Shown piece by piece: positions 8,565-18,168 of a stretch of 64,000 bases of DNA; the first letter of the stretch is position 1, and each line of letters starts with the position of its first letter. Location: assembly GCF_000374545.1 (NCBI RefSeq), contig NZ_KB894588.1, positions 100,911-164,910 on the forward strand. The letters run 5' to 3'. The notes beneath the pieces were generated by a model. The model was not told the origin of the DNA, made no database searches, and saw nothing but the letters and a program-made list of their open reading frames with translations. Position numbers and translations under genes: made by a program. Origin of the DNA: Anaeromusa acidaminophila DSM 3853 (lineage in GTDB: Bacteria > Bacillota > Negativicutes > Anaeromusales > Anaeromusaceae).

Positions 8565-10505
8565 TCACCTTGCGCCGCCGGCTTCGCGCTGCGTCCGCCA
8601 GCTGCGAAGTATGCGCACTAAGCCGTCGCTTTCGATGGAACGCAGCGGGCGATAGGTTCCCTGCAGCCGCAAAGCGATTTCTTTGGCAATACCCATGCGG
8701 ACAAAATCCTCTTCCGTATCAATCACCAAAGCGGGAATGTCCTGATTTCCCAGTTTTTCCGCAGCGTCCCGCGCTTCTTGCACAGGGTCTGCGCCGCCGC
8801 TGTTAGCGCGCCCGTCTGTAACCAAAACAATAACAGGCCTGGATTCTTTTTCCCGCAAACGCAAACACTCAATCTCCCGGGCCGTTGTCTCCAGCGCCGC
8901 AGCTAATGGCGTACGGCCTCCTGTAGGCAGCTGCTGCAAGCATTTTCGCGCTAAATCCAAACTGCGGGTTACTGGCAAAAGCATTTCCGCCTCATGGCGG
9001 CGAAAGGCGACAAGAGCAACACGGTCCCGTTTTTGATAGGCATCCTGTAAGAATGATAAAATCGCCCCTTTGACCGCCGCCATTCTCTTTTTTGCCCCCA
9101 TAGATCCGCTGGCGTCGACCACAAAAAAGAAAACGCCTCCCACGCGTGTTTCCCGCACCTTTTGGCGTAAATCCTCCGTTTTTATCACCAGCTTTACGCC
9201 TTGAGACGCTCTTTTTTTCTGCCAAGGCGCAGCCGCACGCAAGGTTGCGTCAAAAGCCAGATCGCTGACCTTGCCGTTAGGAAAAATGGCCCGCACATAC
9301 CGTCCCTGCTTCAAGGAGGAACGAGTACGGCTGCGCTTGCCATTACCAGCCCGTTCGCGGCGATCCATGGTCTCTTCCAATTTCATCTGCATTAAACCCT
9401 TTAGCAATGGCAGATCCACTTTTTCCTGAGAGGTCGGCTCCGAGTCCGGCTCCGGTGGTTTATCCTGTTCCTTTTGCTCATTTTCCGGCGTTTCTTCCTC
9501 CGGCGGCTTTTCGTTTTCTGCCGGCTTGTCTGCATCCGTTTCCGGATCTTGCGGCAATTCCGGCGGTTTTTCCTGCTCGCTTTGCTCGTTTTCCGGCGGT
9601 TCTTCCTCCTGCTGCGAATCCCCCTGGTTTTCTTCCGACATAGGCGGTTCTTGCTGCTGCCGCACTCGATGCGGCAATACGTAGAGAGCCGCTTTTTCCA
9701 TGTCTTTAGGCAGTACGTATAAACGCTCATCTAATGCAGCGGCGCTCTTAGCCGCTTCCAGTAAAAACAACTCACCCCGATGTCCTGCGCAATGTCCTTG
9801 CGAGCACCACGCCGCCGCCAATTCCATCATTGCCGCGGAAACTTCGACCTGACACACGCATTCTCTAGCTTGCAATATTTTATCTCGCAAGTGTCTTTCC
9901 TCAGCTTCCCACGTCTTAGCTACTTGCTCCGGTTCCCGCTCCCAGCGCAGCACTTGTTTGACGATTTGCGCGCGCAAAGGGGCCTCCTTTTCCGCACTTA
10001 TGGATACCATAAGTCCAAAACGATCCAAAAGAGCGTCAGGCAAGGTTCCTTCTTCCGGATTCATCGTACCTACCACACAAAACGAAGTTTTACTCACCTG
10101 GGACAAGCCTTCACGCTCAATACGCACACAACCGGACAATGCGGCGTCCAGCAGCGGACCAATCACTTCGCTGCGCAGTAAATTCACTTCATCTACATAC
10201 AGCACACATCCGTCCGCTTCCGTTAACAAGCCTTTTTGCAGCCGTTCTTTCCCCGTCTCCAAGGCTGTTTCCCAATCAAGGCTGCCAAAAAGTCGGTCCT
10301 CCGTAATATGTAAGGGCAGCGTACGCAAGCCTAGTTCCGGGGCCAAAATTCCTAAAGAGCGAACCAAGGTCGATTTTGCGCTGCCCTTATCCCCGGAAAG
10401 CAAAATCCCTCCGGCTGAGGGATTGACCACAGCTAAAAGCAGCGCTTCTTTAGCCTGTTCTTGACCCACAATGGCCGAAAAAGGCATTACTCCGCCGCTG
10501 CGCAT
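8565..10505 (-). CDS. Chelatase AAA+/VWA subunit (ChlD/BchD-type)
   Basis: 646 residues. An AAA+ domain comes first (Walker [10 protein letters not shown] near 38-46, Walker [11 protein letters not shown] near 101-110, GTMNPEEG sensor region). Residues about 285-360 form a Pro/Glu/Gln-rich acidic linker, as in magnesium chelatase D subunits. A VWA domain follows with MIDAS motif DASGSMG at about 464-470 and a later TDGRANSGG. With the ChlI-type and CobN-type subunits it would form a three-subunit ATP-dependent class I chelatase that handles metal in a tetrapyrrole. The start overlaps the end of the ChlI-type gene by 19 bases and has GAGGAG 8 bases upstream. Unlike many ChlD proteins both Walker motifs look intact. 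Confidence 0.88.
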   Translation of the reverse strand: MRSGGVMPFSAIVGQEQAKEALLLAVVNPSAGGILLSGDKGSAKSTLVRSLGILAPELGLRTLPLHITEDRLFGSLDWETALETGKERLQKGLLTEADGCVLYVDEVNLLRSEVIGPLLDAALSGCVRIEREGLSQVSKTSFCVVGTMNPEEGTLPDALLDRFGLMVSISAEKEAPLRAQIVKQVLRWEREPEQVAKTWEAEERHLRDKILQARECVCQVEVSAAMMELAAAWCSQGHCAGHRGELFLLEAAKSAAALDERLYVLPKDMEKAALYVLPHRVRQQQEPPMSEENQGDSQQEEEPPENEQSEQEKPPELPQDPETDADKPAENEKPPEEETPENEQKEQDKPPEPDSEPTSQEKVDLPLLKGLMQMKLEETMDRRERAGNGKRSRTRSSLKQGRYVRAIFPNGKVSDLAFDATLRAAAPWQKKRASQGVKLVIKTEDLRQKVRETRVGGVFFFVVDASGSMGAKKRMAAVKGAILSFLQDAYQKRDRVALVAFRRHEAEMLLPVTRSLDLARKCLQQLPTGGRTPLAAALETTAREIECLRLREKESRPVIVLVTDGRANSGGADPVQEARDAAEKLGNQDIPALVIDTEEDFVRMGIAKEIALRLQGTYRPLRSIESDGLVRILRSWRTQREAGGAR

Positions 10506-11545
10506 GTTCCATTCTCCTCTGCTGCGCCAAACAGTTCATCTAGTACCTGAACTGAAAGGCTCGCTTCTTCAAAAGGCCGCCGCCGCATGCGGTGCGGCAA
10601 AGCCAAAGACGCCGCGCGGCGCACATCCAGTAGCGTGGCTTCCTTACGCTCCTCCAGGGCCGCCAAGGTTAAAGCCGTTTTAATGACCGTAATATCCGCC
10701 CGATGTCCGTCCACGCCCAACTTTAAGGAAGCCTCGGCTACCCGCAAGAGCAATTCATCCTCAATCGCTACCTGGGGCAGCAGCTTCCTCGCGGCGGTAA
10801 TTTTCCGCGCCAATTCCTCTTCCGCCGCCTCCCACGCGCCGCGAAATTCTCTTGGCCCCGCTTCGTAAGCCATGCGCCGTTTAATGACCTCCACCCGAGA
10901 AGAAGCTTCATTTTCGCCAGCCACTTCCACAGACAGCGCAAAACGGTCCAATAACTGCGGGCGAATATCCCCCTCTTCCGGGTTCATCGTACCAACCAGC
11001 ACAAACCGGGCCGGATGCGAATAAGAAACGCCTTCGCGTTCTACCGTATTGACGCCCATCGCCGCGGCGTCCAGCAAAACATCCACTACATGATCATCAA
11101 GCAAATTGATTTCATCAACATACAAAATATTGCGATTGGCTTCCGCCAAAATGCCGGGTTCAAATTTCTTTTCCCCTTCTTTAATGGCATACTCCATATC
11201 CAAGGTCCCCACTACCCGGTCTTCCGTAGCGCTCACAGGCAGTTCCACGACGCGCATAAAGCCCGAAACGCCGCTAAGGGCGCCGTTTTTCGCCAGCTTG
11301 GCGGCACAAGCCTCACATAAGCGCCCCGCATCCGTCGGGTCGCAATGAAAGGGACAGCCAGCCGCCATCTCAACAGCCGGCAAGAGCGCCGCCAAGGCCC
11401 GTACGGCCGTTGACTTTGCAGTTCCCTTTTCCCCTTTAACCAATACGCCCCCTAATGCCGGATTCACCACATTTAAAAGCAGAGCCAGCTTCATGTCCTC
11501 CTGCCCGACAATAGCGCTAAAAGGATATACTTGGGTTCGTTTCAT
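10487..11545 (-). CDS. Chelatase AAA+ ATPase subunit (ChlI/BchI-type)
   Basis: About 352 residues. Walker [10 protein letters not shown], Walker [11 protein letters not shown], sensor motif [19 protein letters not shown], and the family insert with four cysteines (CPFHC...CEAC) before [27 protein letters not shown] text, all characteristic of BchI/ChlI. It hydrolyses ATP to drive the chelatase. The ATG at 11545 follows GGAGG by a normal distance; an in-frame ATG at 11560 lies on the ribosome site itself and is less likely. It sits between the radical SAM gene and the AAA+/VWA gene on the same strand. Confidence 0.9.
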   Translation of the reverse strand: MKRTQVYPFSAIVGQEDMKLALLLNVVNPALGGVLVKGEKGTAKSTAVRALAALLPAVEMAAGCPFHCDPTDAGRLCEACAAKLAKNGALSGVSGFMRVVELPVSATEDRVVGTLDMEYAIKEGEKKFEPGILAEANRNILYVDEINLLDDHVVDVLLDAAAMGVNTVEREGVSYSHPARFVLVGTMNPEEGDIRPQLLDRFALSVEVAGENEASSRVEVIKRRMAYEAGPREFRGAWEAAEEELARKITAARKLLPQVAIEDELLLRVAEASLKLGVDGHRADITVIKTALTLAALEERKEATLLDVRRAASLALPHRMRRRPFEEASLSVQVLDELFGAAEENGTCAAAE

Positions 11546-11566
11546 AGTTAACTCCTCCATCTATCT

Positions 11567-12628
11567 CTATTGCTTATGCTCTTGCAGCCACCAGCGCGCC
11601 GCCGTGCGTTTCAACGCACATTCCCCTTCAACGTTCTGCGGCGCTCCTTGCGCATCGTACCATCTGGAAAAACAGCCGCCGCCGCAATGCGGCAGCCATT
11701 GGCAGTTGCGACACATAGCCATACCGTCGCAAACTCGTTCCGCCGCGCGCTTGCGTAAAAGCGGCTCCGGTCCTTCCTCTACGCGCCCCAGGTAAAAATG
11801 CACATCCCCTGACAACGACGCGCAAGCGTATAGCGAGCCGTCTGCAGCCACATACAAGGCTGCGCCAGTCATCGCATGACAGTGTCCAAAGCAGGCTAGC
11901 TTGCGTTGCTGCAATTTATCGACTCTGGCGACTTGGGCCATCTCCAGAGCCCCCCCGTTAGCCTTGCGCCAAAACTCATTTCTCTCCAGCGCCTGCCAAA
12001 AGCCCTGTTCCACTTGCGCCGCTTGCGGCGCTTGCACCTGATCGCCTCTGCCTCTTGGACGCAGCAGATCAAAGCCTAACGAGCGCGCGCACCCGAAGTA
12101 GCACGCCATATCAACAGTCTCCGACAGCTTAAGAACATTTTCCGCCGTAACCACACAAGTAACTCCTGCGCCGCATTTTTCTTCCGCCAAATTCTTCATA
12201 CCCAAAGCCACGGATTGCATAGTTCCTTTGCCGTCCGGAAAGAAGCGCATTTGATCGTGAACCGCAGGCCTGCCGTCCACACTAACCCCCACGCCGACTC
12301 CGTATTGACGCAGCTGTTTCGCTAGTTCCGCCGTAAGAAGCGAGCCATTTGTCTGCATCTGCAGCACAGCCGGCCATTTTCGTTCCCGAATCCAGGCCGC
12401 CGTCTTGAGCAGCGCCTCCGCCGCCAGCAGCGGCTCTCCTCCTGTAAACTGCACTAAAAATGGCTCTTGTGATTCTTGTGATGCCGCTACGGAGGCTACC
12501 GCCTGCATAGCGACCGCCAGCGGCATGGACAACGGCTTTTTTCCGGCGGCATAACAGTAGCGGCAGGCAAAATTACATTGCCCTGTCAATTCCAAAATCA
12601 AAACGCGGCAGCCTTGCCAGCTATGCAT
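11567..12628 (-). CDS. Radical SAM protein with SPASM-like C-terminal cysteines
   Basis: About 353 residues. The cluster motif CNFACRYC lies near the N-terminus, followed by FTGGEPLL (SAM-binding GGE), QTNGSLL and VSVDGRPAVHD, as in anaerobic sulfatase-maturing enzymes and peptide-modifying radical SAM proteins. The C-terminal part has clusters of cysteines (CFGHC, CASLSG, CDGMAMCRNCQWLPHCGGGC) typical of SPASM auxiliary cluster domains. The ATG at 12628 overlaps the cobN stop (ATGCATAG) and has GGAGG upstream; a TTG at 12655 is less likely. No precursor peptide gene is visible nearby, so its substrate may be a protein of the same operon or the tetrapyrrole. Its presence in a chelatase operon is odd. 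Confidence 0.82.
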   Translation of the reverse strand: MHSWQGCRVLILELTGQCNFACRYCYAAGKKPLSMPLAVAMQAVASVAASQESQEPFLVQFTGGEPLLAAEALLKTAAWIRERKWPAVLQMQTNGSLLTAELAKQLRQYGVGVGVSVDGRPAVHDQMRFFPDGKGTMQSVALGMKNLAEEKCGAGVTCVVTAENVLKLSETVDMACYFGCARSLGFDLLRPRGRGDQVQAPQAAQVEQGFWQALERNEFWRKANGGALEMAQVARVDKLQQRKLACFGHCHAMTGAALYVAADGSLYACASLSGDVHFYLGRVEEGPEPLLRKRAAERVCDGMAMCRNCQWLPHCGGGCFSRWYDAQGAPQNVEGECALKRTAARWWLQEHKQ

Positions 12629-15600
12629 CGCTTCGTTCCTCCAGGTCTCCTTCAATATCCAACTGCAACCGGCGCAGCTGCTGCAGCATGGCTTCGTCTG
12701 CCTGCCACAACTGCCGCTGTGACGCTTCCAAGAGTTTCTCCGTAATGCGCTCCAACGCCCACGGATTGACTTCTTTCATCCACTCCTGCATAGTCGCGTC
12801 AAGAGCATATTTTTCCGCCAAAGTTTGATACATCCAGTCTTCCATGACCGCGCTGGTGGCATCCCAGCCCAAGCAGCGAGAAACCAAGCCGGCTAAATCC
12901 GCTGCGCCTTTATAACCGTGATGTTTCATACCTTCAATAAATTTAGGATTCGCCATCTCGCCGCGAAAAAGACGTTTGACTTCTTCCTGGAGCGACCGCA
13001 CCTTTACTTGACCTCGATCCGAGCTGTCGCCGCAATAAGAGCGGGGAGCTTCCCCTTTCAGCGAGCGCACAGCGGCAATCATGCCTCCATGATAAGAATT
13101 AAAATCATCCGAATTGAACATATTTACTTCCCGGTTGTCCTCATTTTTCACGGTTACGTCCAGCGTCTGCAAGCGCTGCGCAAACAAGGCAGGCACGAAA
13201 TCCCCCTGCGTTTTTGCGCCATAAGCATGGGCGCCCCAGCGCACATAGGCTTTCGCTAAATCGTCTACCGACTCCCAGTTGCGCTCTTCAATGACGCTTC
13301 CCACACCGGCGCCATAGGCGCCCGGCGGACAGCCAAAAATACGAAAGCTCGCCTGACGCCAAGCGTCACTTGGCGCAGCACCGTTTACCGCCAGCTGCGC
13401 GGCATCCTGCTGCACATGCTTGCGCACATAGTTATCCTCGGCGTCTTCTTCCAAGGCAGCCACCATGGAAACGGCTTCATCCATCCATTGAACCACTACC
13501 GGCATGGCATCTCGAAACATGCCGCTGATGCGGGCGGTTACGTCCAGGCGCGGACGTTTCAATTCCGCCAGCGGGATCACTTCCAAGGCAATGACCCGCT
13601 GACTTCCTTTTTGCCAAACCGGCCGCACTCCTAAAAAGTAAAGAAATTCCGCAATGCATTGCCCTCGGCTGCGCATATTGGCGCCGCTCCAAAAAATCAT
13701 GCCAATATTTTCCGGATACCGCCCTTCTTCCGCAATGTAACGGGCAATCACGCCATCACCTAGTTGGCAGCCCAGCTCCCACGCCGCCGAGGAGGGCAGC
13801 AGCTTTGGATCGACGCCATAAAAATTGCGCCCTGTGGGCAGTACGTCAGTCATACCGCTGGTAGGCGATCCAGCAGGGCCCGGCTCTACATAACAGCCGG
13901 ATAAAGCGTCCAGCAAATGGCCCATTTCCTGACTTGTCGCCTGCAATGCCGGAACCAGCACTTCGCAAATATGCTCCGCTAACCTTGCCAGCTGTTCCCG
14001 CAGCGAAGCATCACAATCACCAATACTAGCCACCGCGCTTCGCCGCGCCCCTTCATTAAAATTCCCGGCTTGCAAAATGTCGATAAAGCGCCTGGCCGCT
14101 TCTTCCACTTCATCCAAAATCCGCCCCTGCGTTTGCAGGCCGTCTGGCGTCAGCACGCCGCTTGCCGCCAGCAAAGCCTCATACTCATAGCCGCGGATGT
14201 TAGCCAGCAGTTTCGGCAAAGAAGGCTGCTCCGCCTGCTCGACGCGAGTCAGCGCCAGCAAGTAGCCAAGAAGAGTCTCCTGCTGCGGCGCCTGCCCGAG
14301 TATATGCAACCCTGTACGAATGGACATGTTTTTAATTTCTGAAATATAGGCGTGCAGCTTTAAAGCATAAGCTGAAAAGTCCGCCTCCGGCGGCACTTCC
14401 TTTTCCAAGGATGCAGTCGACGCTTTTTCCCGAATTCGTCTAGCCGCCACCTCCGCCTGTTCCGGTTGAAAGGTTAAGAAATGCTGGTACTCTTCGAGCA
14501 TTTTTTCTAATTCTTCCAGTTCTTCATACGCTTCCGCCCTAGCCATGGGCGGCGGCAAATGCCCGATTAGGCAGGCGGCGCTGCGCCGTTTAGCCTGTAC
14601 GCCTTCGCCAATAACCGTAATCAAGTACGGATATACGTTCGGCAAGTCCGCCAATGCCAAATCCGGATAGCACGCTTCGCTCAGTCCCGCGCCCTTGCCT
14701 GGCAGCCATTCCAACGAGCCATGAGTGCCAATATGTACCACCGCATCCGCTTGAAAATCCTCTTTCAGCCAGCGATAAAAGGCCAAGTAATGATAGGTGG
14801 GCGCACAATCCGGCGAATGATACAGTTTCCCCGGATCTCCCTCAAAGCCTCGCGGCGGCTGAACCATAACCACCACATTACCCAGGCGTAAACCAGGCAC
14901 CAGCAAGCCTTCTTCATAACAAAAGGCTTCTCCCGGAGCCTCGCCCCAGCTTTCCTTCATATGCGTCCGCACTTTTGGGGGCCACTGTTTCGCCCATTCT
15001 TGAACCCGTTTTGACTCAACCCAGCCCAAAGCAGTCTTCTTTTGTTTGTCTGTCAAAAAACGCCCGTCATTGGTCGCCTGGGCCAGCATAGCTTTCAGCA
15101 GCTCCGCCCCATTCACGGGCAGTTCGCCAACTAGATAGCCAGTTGCCTCCATTCTCTCCAGCAGCCGCTGTACGCTTGCGGGAGAATCAAGGCCTTCCGC
15201 CGTACCAATATTGAAATTACGGGGCGGATAATTATGAAAAATGATAGCAATTTTCTTTTCGCTATTCTTCTTCTGGCGCAGCCTAGCCCATTTTGCCGCC
15301 CTAGCGGCCATAGCCTTGCAGCGTTCTGCGATCGGTTCAAAATGACTTGCCCCGTCTTCAGTTTGATTTTTCGCCGCCAGAGGCGCTCCATGAATCACAC
15401 CGTCAAACTCTGGAAGCACAACACAACAAGAAAGTTCTACTGGGTTTAGACCGGTTACGCTTGTCTCCCAGCTCTCCTCCGTTTGCAGCAAAGTAACGCC
15501 TTGTAAAATTGGCACATTTAACTTCTGTAAAAACAAAGGGTCCACAGGACGACCAACGGTAAGGGAAAACTTGAAGCAATTAATAACAACATCCACTAGG

Positions 15601-16316
15601 CAGCGACCTGATGCATCAAAGAAAAAGCGCCGCACCGCCTCGTCTACGCCTGGCGCCCCTAAAGCCTCATTCTTGGCCCAATGGCTAAAAATCGGAATGA
15701 CCTGCAGCCCCTGCGCCTCCAGCTCTCGAATCAAGCTTTCCTGATGCCGCAAATCGCGCCAAACCCACTCATCGCGTGGAAACAAGACGCCCGCAGTTAA
15801 AGATTTTTCCGACCAGCATTGTTGCTTAAACGCAAAAAAATCCTCCGCTTCCCCCTGGTACGCAGGATGAAAAATTCCTTGCCACGGCTGCTGACGAGGT
15901 TGCTCCCAAAATACTTTTTCTTGAACAAACAACGCAGCCAACCACTGCCAAAAATTTATATAGTTTTGCACGCCCCCAAAAGAAAGATACTGCCTCGCCT
16001 GCAATTGCCTTGCCGCATTAAAGCCCTGCGCTTCGCCTTTTACTTCCGGATTCGCTGGCAGCATCACAAAGGGCTTCTGCGCCCGTCGCAAATAGGCTAT
16101 TGTTTTTTCTAAAAAAGACCACTCTTTTCCATGGCCCATCCATGAGCACACCAAACATGCGCACTGATCTAAGGTATGCTGCCATGCCGCTGTCCAAAGT
16201 GCATCTTCCTGAAGCCCTACAACTTGACCTGCTGCAGATATGTTACACTGTCGCAGCGCCTGCTGCATTTGCTGCTGTTGCCGCTCAATATTACTAATAA
16301 AAACAATCGACTTCAT
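12621..16316 (-). CDS. CobN-type large chelatase subunit (cobaltochelatase or dechelatase)
   Basis: 1231 residues, the usual size for the CobN/ChlH family. Conserved stretch near residues 480-570 includes VMVQPPRG, KLYHSPDCAPTYHYLAFYRWL, HIGTHGSLEWLPGK (about 528-541) and LPNVYPYL, which are family hallmarks. CobN of the aerobic B12 route inserts cobalt into hydrogenobyrinate diamide, but the window otherwise shows anaerobic features and a separate CbiK-type chelatase, so ordinary de novo cobalt insertion would be redundant. CobN relatives in anaerobes such as HmuS take part in removing iron from haem; a metal-removal or exchange role is therefore a real alternative. Start ATG at 16316 follows AAGGAG. 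Ends inside the radical SAM gene start. Confidence 0.88.
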   Translation of the reverse strand: MKSIVFISNIERQQQQMQQALRQCNISAAGQVVGLQEDALWTAAWQHTLDQCACLVCSWMGHGKEWSFLEKTIAYLRRAQKPFVMLPANPEVKGEAQGFNAARQLQARQYLSFGGVQNYINFWQWLAALFVQEKVFWEQPRQQPWQGIFHPAYQGEAEDFFAFKQQCWSEKSLTAGVLFPRDEWVWRDLRHQESLIRELEAQGLQVIPIFSHWAKNEALGAPGVDEAVRRFFFDASGRCLVDVVINCFKFSLTVGRPVDPLFLQKLNVPILQGVTLLQTEESWETSVTGLNPVELSCCVVLPEFDGVIHGAPLAAKNQTEDGASHFEPIAERCKAMAARAAKWARLRQKKNSEKKIAIIFHNYPPRNFNIGTAEGLDSPASVQRLLERMEATGYLVGELPVNGAELLKAMLAQATNDGRFLTDKQKKTALGWVESKRVQEWAKQWPPKVRTHMKESWGEAPGEAFCYEEGLLVPGLRLGNVVVMVQPPRGFEGDPGKLYHSPDCAPTYHYLAFYRWLKEDFQADAVVHIGTHGSLEWLPGKGAGLSEACYPDLALADLPNVYPYLITVIGEGVQAKRRSAACLIGHLPPPMARAEAYEELEELEKMLEEYQHFLTFQPEQAEVAARRIREKASTASLEKEVPPEADFSAYALKLHAYISEIKNMSIRTGLHILGQAPQQETLLGYLLALTRVEQAEQPSLPKLLANIRGYEYEALLAASGVLTPDGLQTQGRILDEVEEAARRFIDILQAGNFNEGARRSAVASIGDCDASLREQLARLAEHICEVLVPALQATSQEMGHLLDALSGCYVEPGPAGSPTSGMTDVLPTGRNFYGVDPKLLPSSAAWELGCQLGDGVIARYIAEEGRYPENIGMIFWSGANMRSRGQCIAEFLYFLGVRPVWQKGSQRVIALEVIPLAELKRPRLDVTARISGMFRDAMPVVVQWMDEAVSMVAALEEDAEDNYVRKHVQQDAAQLAVNGAAPSDAWRQASFRIFGCPPGAYGAGVGSVIEERNWESVDDLAKAYVRWGAHAYGAKTQGDFVPALFAQRLQTLDVTVKNEDNREVNMFNSDDFNSYHGGMIAAVRSLKGEAPRSYCGDSSDRGQVKVRSLQEEVKRLFRGEMANPKFIEGMKHHGYKGAADLAGLVSRCLGWDATSAVMEDWMYQTLAEKYALDATMQEWMKEVNPWALERITEKLLEASQRQLWQADEAMLQQLRRLQLDIEGDLEERSDA

Positions 16317-16340
16317 TTCTTGCTCCTTACTTACTATGCA

Positions 16341-17030
16341 CTACGAGGCAAAGCCTGTCTTTTTTCGCTGCACCATCAGTCCATCTGCAATAATCGCCGC
16401 CTGCCTAGTAAGACCTTCTTTCAAAGGCAGATTCAACCAGGGAATACCGTACTCCCTCTCTAAATACCGCGCTAATGCGCCCCCAAGTTCTTCATGTCCC
16501 ACTACATTTAGCTGTACCCGGGTCGAACTTGCAATATCCGCTAGTGTCGCTTTACACCCGGGCGCTGCCCGAACCGAAACCCCTATTTTCATCAATGCAT
16601 CACTCAATTCAGCAAACTGCTCTACATCTTGCTGGCAGCTCACACTATAACCAAGTACGGCAATTTGATTCGGAAAAATTTCACGCCGTTCTTGCAGAGG
16701 CAAGGTCTGGAATAAAGCGGCCGCCGCACTGCGATAGCCGCGCGCAAACAATTCCGGCGAGCCATTGCCATTCTTCCGCAGCAATTGGTAACTATGCAAT
16801 GTCCTCACTGCTACGCGAGGCAATAACTCGTCAGAAGCCAGCATTACCGCTTCCTCTCGGCGCACCCCATCCAGTCCCTGCCTTTCCAGCAACCCGCAAG
16901 CGTAGAAATAACACCAGAGTGATTGCATGCGTGCAGCTCCTACATCGGATATGCTCGCAAAAAATGCGCTAGCCCCTTGCCATAGCGCCTCATTTTTCCG
17001 CATAAGCCAATCCGCTTTTCCTACACGCAT
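16341..17030 (-). CDS. Short nitrogenase component 1-like protein
   Basis: 229 residues. The C-terminal half (about 110-225) reads IAVLGYSVSCQQDVEQFAEL...LMKIGVSVRAAPGCKATLADI...VQLNVVGHEELGGALARYLEREYGIPWLNLPLKEGL, matching the pattern of a Rossmann-like domain of nitrogenase MoFe/DPOR/CfbD component 1 proteins (group strand, helix, PG-C, then YLE.rYGIP). It is far shorter than a full component 1 subunit and no set of cluster-binding cysteines is obvious. It starts 24 bases after tonB and ends 25 bases before cobN. No partner Fe-protein gene is in the window. A domain that binds a tetrapyrrole for the chelatase is one guess; recognition is moderate only. Confidence 0.5.
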   Translation of the reverse strand: MRVGKADWLMRKNEALWQGASAFFASISDVGAARMQSLWCYFYACGLLERQGLDGVRREEAVMLASDELLPRVAVRTLHSYQLLRKNGNGSPELFARGYRSAAAALFQTLPLQERREIFPNQIAVLGYSVSCQQDVEQFAELSDALMKIGVSVRAAPGCKATLADIASSTRVQLNVVGHEELGGALARYLEREYGIPWLNLPLKEGLTRQAAIIADGLMVQRKKTGFAS

Positions 17031-17053
17031 AGGAATCGCCGCCTCTCTCCGTA

Positions 17054-17755
17054 TTATCCTCTCAATCGAAAGCTAACTGACAATGTCGTCCGGCAACGCA
17101 CCGCGCCGCCGCCCTCCTGTCGTGCCGGCACAAATTGCCATTGCCTAACCGCGTCCAATGCCGCTTCATCCATTTCTCCATATCCCGAAGAAGACACCAC
17201 GTTCGCATCGCCTACGCTTCCGTCTTCTAAGACCAGCATGCGCACCGCTACACGTCCTTCAATACGCTGCTGCCGCAGAGTTTCCGGATAGGCAGGCTCC
17301 GTCTGCCGTAAGATGCGCGGCGGTAATACTCTAGCGGAAGCAGGTACTGTCCCGCCACTACCGCCAGCACCAGTTCCTGCGCTTTGTCCATCCGACGGGC
17401 TGCCTCCCTCTAACGAACCTCCGCCAGCTGCAGCGCCCTCACTGACAGGGCCAGCCGCAACTGCGTTTCCCATAGCCTGAGGCGCCGCTTGGACATTGGT
17501 CGGCGCCGCTGCAACAGCGCTAACGGCGGCCTGGGTTTGCTGCTGTCTAGCAGCCGGTGCGCTTGGCGGCGCTATCGCCGGCATAGCCGCTGCTGCACCA
17601 TTTACAGGCAAAGGCGCAGCGGTTAAGGAAAGCTCCAAATACTCTTCTGCGGCTTGCGCTGGCCAAGAAAAAACGCCGACATATCCTAGCACTAGCAGGA
17701 CCACAAGATGCGCGCCCGCCGAAATTGCCAGCGCTTTTTTTGAACTTTTACTCAT
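17054..17755 (-). CDS. tonB: TonB family energy transducer
   Basis: 233 residues. N-terminal membrane anchor (LAISAGAHLVVLLVLGYVGVF), an Ala/Pro/Gly-rich periplasmic spacer (residues about 50-140), and a C-terminal TonB domain with PAYPETLRQQRIEGRVAVRMLVLEDGSV, SSGYGEMDEAALDAVRQWQF and FRLRG end. It transfers proton-motive energy from ExbB/ExbD to the TonB-dependent receptor. The ATG overlaps the exbD stop (ATGA), showing translational coupling. The spacer is low in lysine and rich in alanine, unlike the Pro-Lys spacer of enterobacterial TonB. Confidence 0.92.
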   Translation of the reverse strand: MSKSSKKALAISAGAHLVVLLVLGYVGVFSWPAQAAEEYLELSLTAAPLPVNGAAAAMPAIAPPSAPAARQQQTQAAVSAVAAAPTNVQAAPQAMGNAVAAGPVSEGAAAGGGSLEGGSPSDGQSAGTGAGGSGGTVPASARVLPPRILRQTEPAYPETLRQQRIEGRVAVRMLVLEDGSVGDANVVSSSGYGEMDEAALDAVRQWQFVPARQEGGGAVRCRTTLSVSFRLRG

Positions 17756-18168
17756 GGCTGCGCAGCTCCCGCTTCTGTTGCCACGCTAAGACGCTGCACT
17801 CCGGCAGCTTTCAAGGCATCCATAACAGCCACTACCCGTCCATACTCCACACGTTTATCAGCGCGCAAAACAAAAAAAGCTTCCTGCTGCCTGGATATTT
17901 CCAACCGAATTCGCTTCCCTAAAAGCGGCAGAGGCACATTTTCCTCATCTACATATGTCTGCCCTTCAGCCGTTACCGTAACGGCCACCTGCTTTTTCAA
18001 ATCCGCCTGCGCCGCTTGCGCCGCTGGCAACTGCACAGGCAGCGTTTTCTGCTCTACCATATATAAGGTGCTCAGCATGAAGAAGACCAAGAGAAAGAAA
18101 ATAATGTCAATCATAGGAATAATCATCAGCCGTGGCTGACGCGATACCCTCCATTCACGCAGTTTCAC
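17752..18168 (-). CDS. exbD: ExbD/TolR family biopolymer transport protein
   Basis: About 138 residues. The single membrane helix follows RLMIIPMIDIIFFLLVFFML, where the conserved aspartate (PMIDIIF) is the proton-carrying residue of the ExbD/TolR family. The periplasmic part ends with RADKRVEYGRVVAVMDALKAAGV, a family signature. The GTG at 18168 is favoured because GGGAGG precedes it by 7 bases; the in-frame ATG at 18192 has no site. It overlaps exbB by 14 bases and tonB by 4, so the three are translated together. Confidence 0.92.
   Translation of the reverse strand: MKLREWRVSRQPRLMIIPMIDIIFFLLVFFMLSTLYMVEQKTLPVQLPAAQAAQADLKKQVAVTVTAEGQTYVDEENVPLPLLGKRIRLEISRQQEAFFVLRADKRVEYGRVVAVMDALKAAGVQRLSVATEAGAAQP

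Noticed and set aside
9401..9730. Lys/Arg-rich open frame within the ChlD-type gene
   Set aside because: It is the other frame of the Pro/Glu-rich linker; the composition is a by-product.
12621..16316. Assigning CobN simply as B12-synthesis cobaltochelatase or as haem dechelatase
   Set aside because: The sequence shows only family membership; either role would need phylogeny or assay, so the call was left open.
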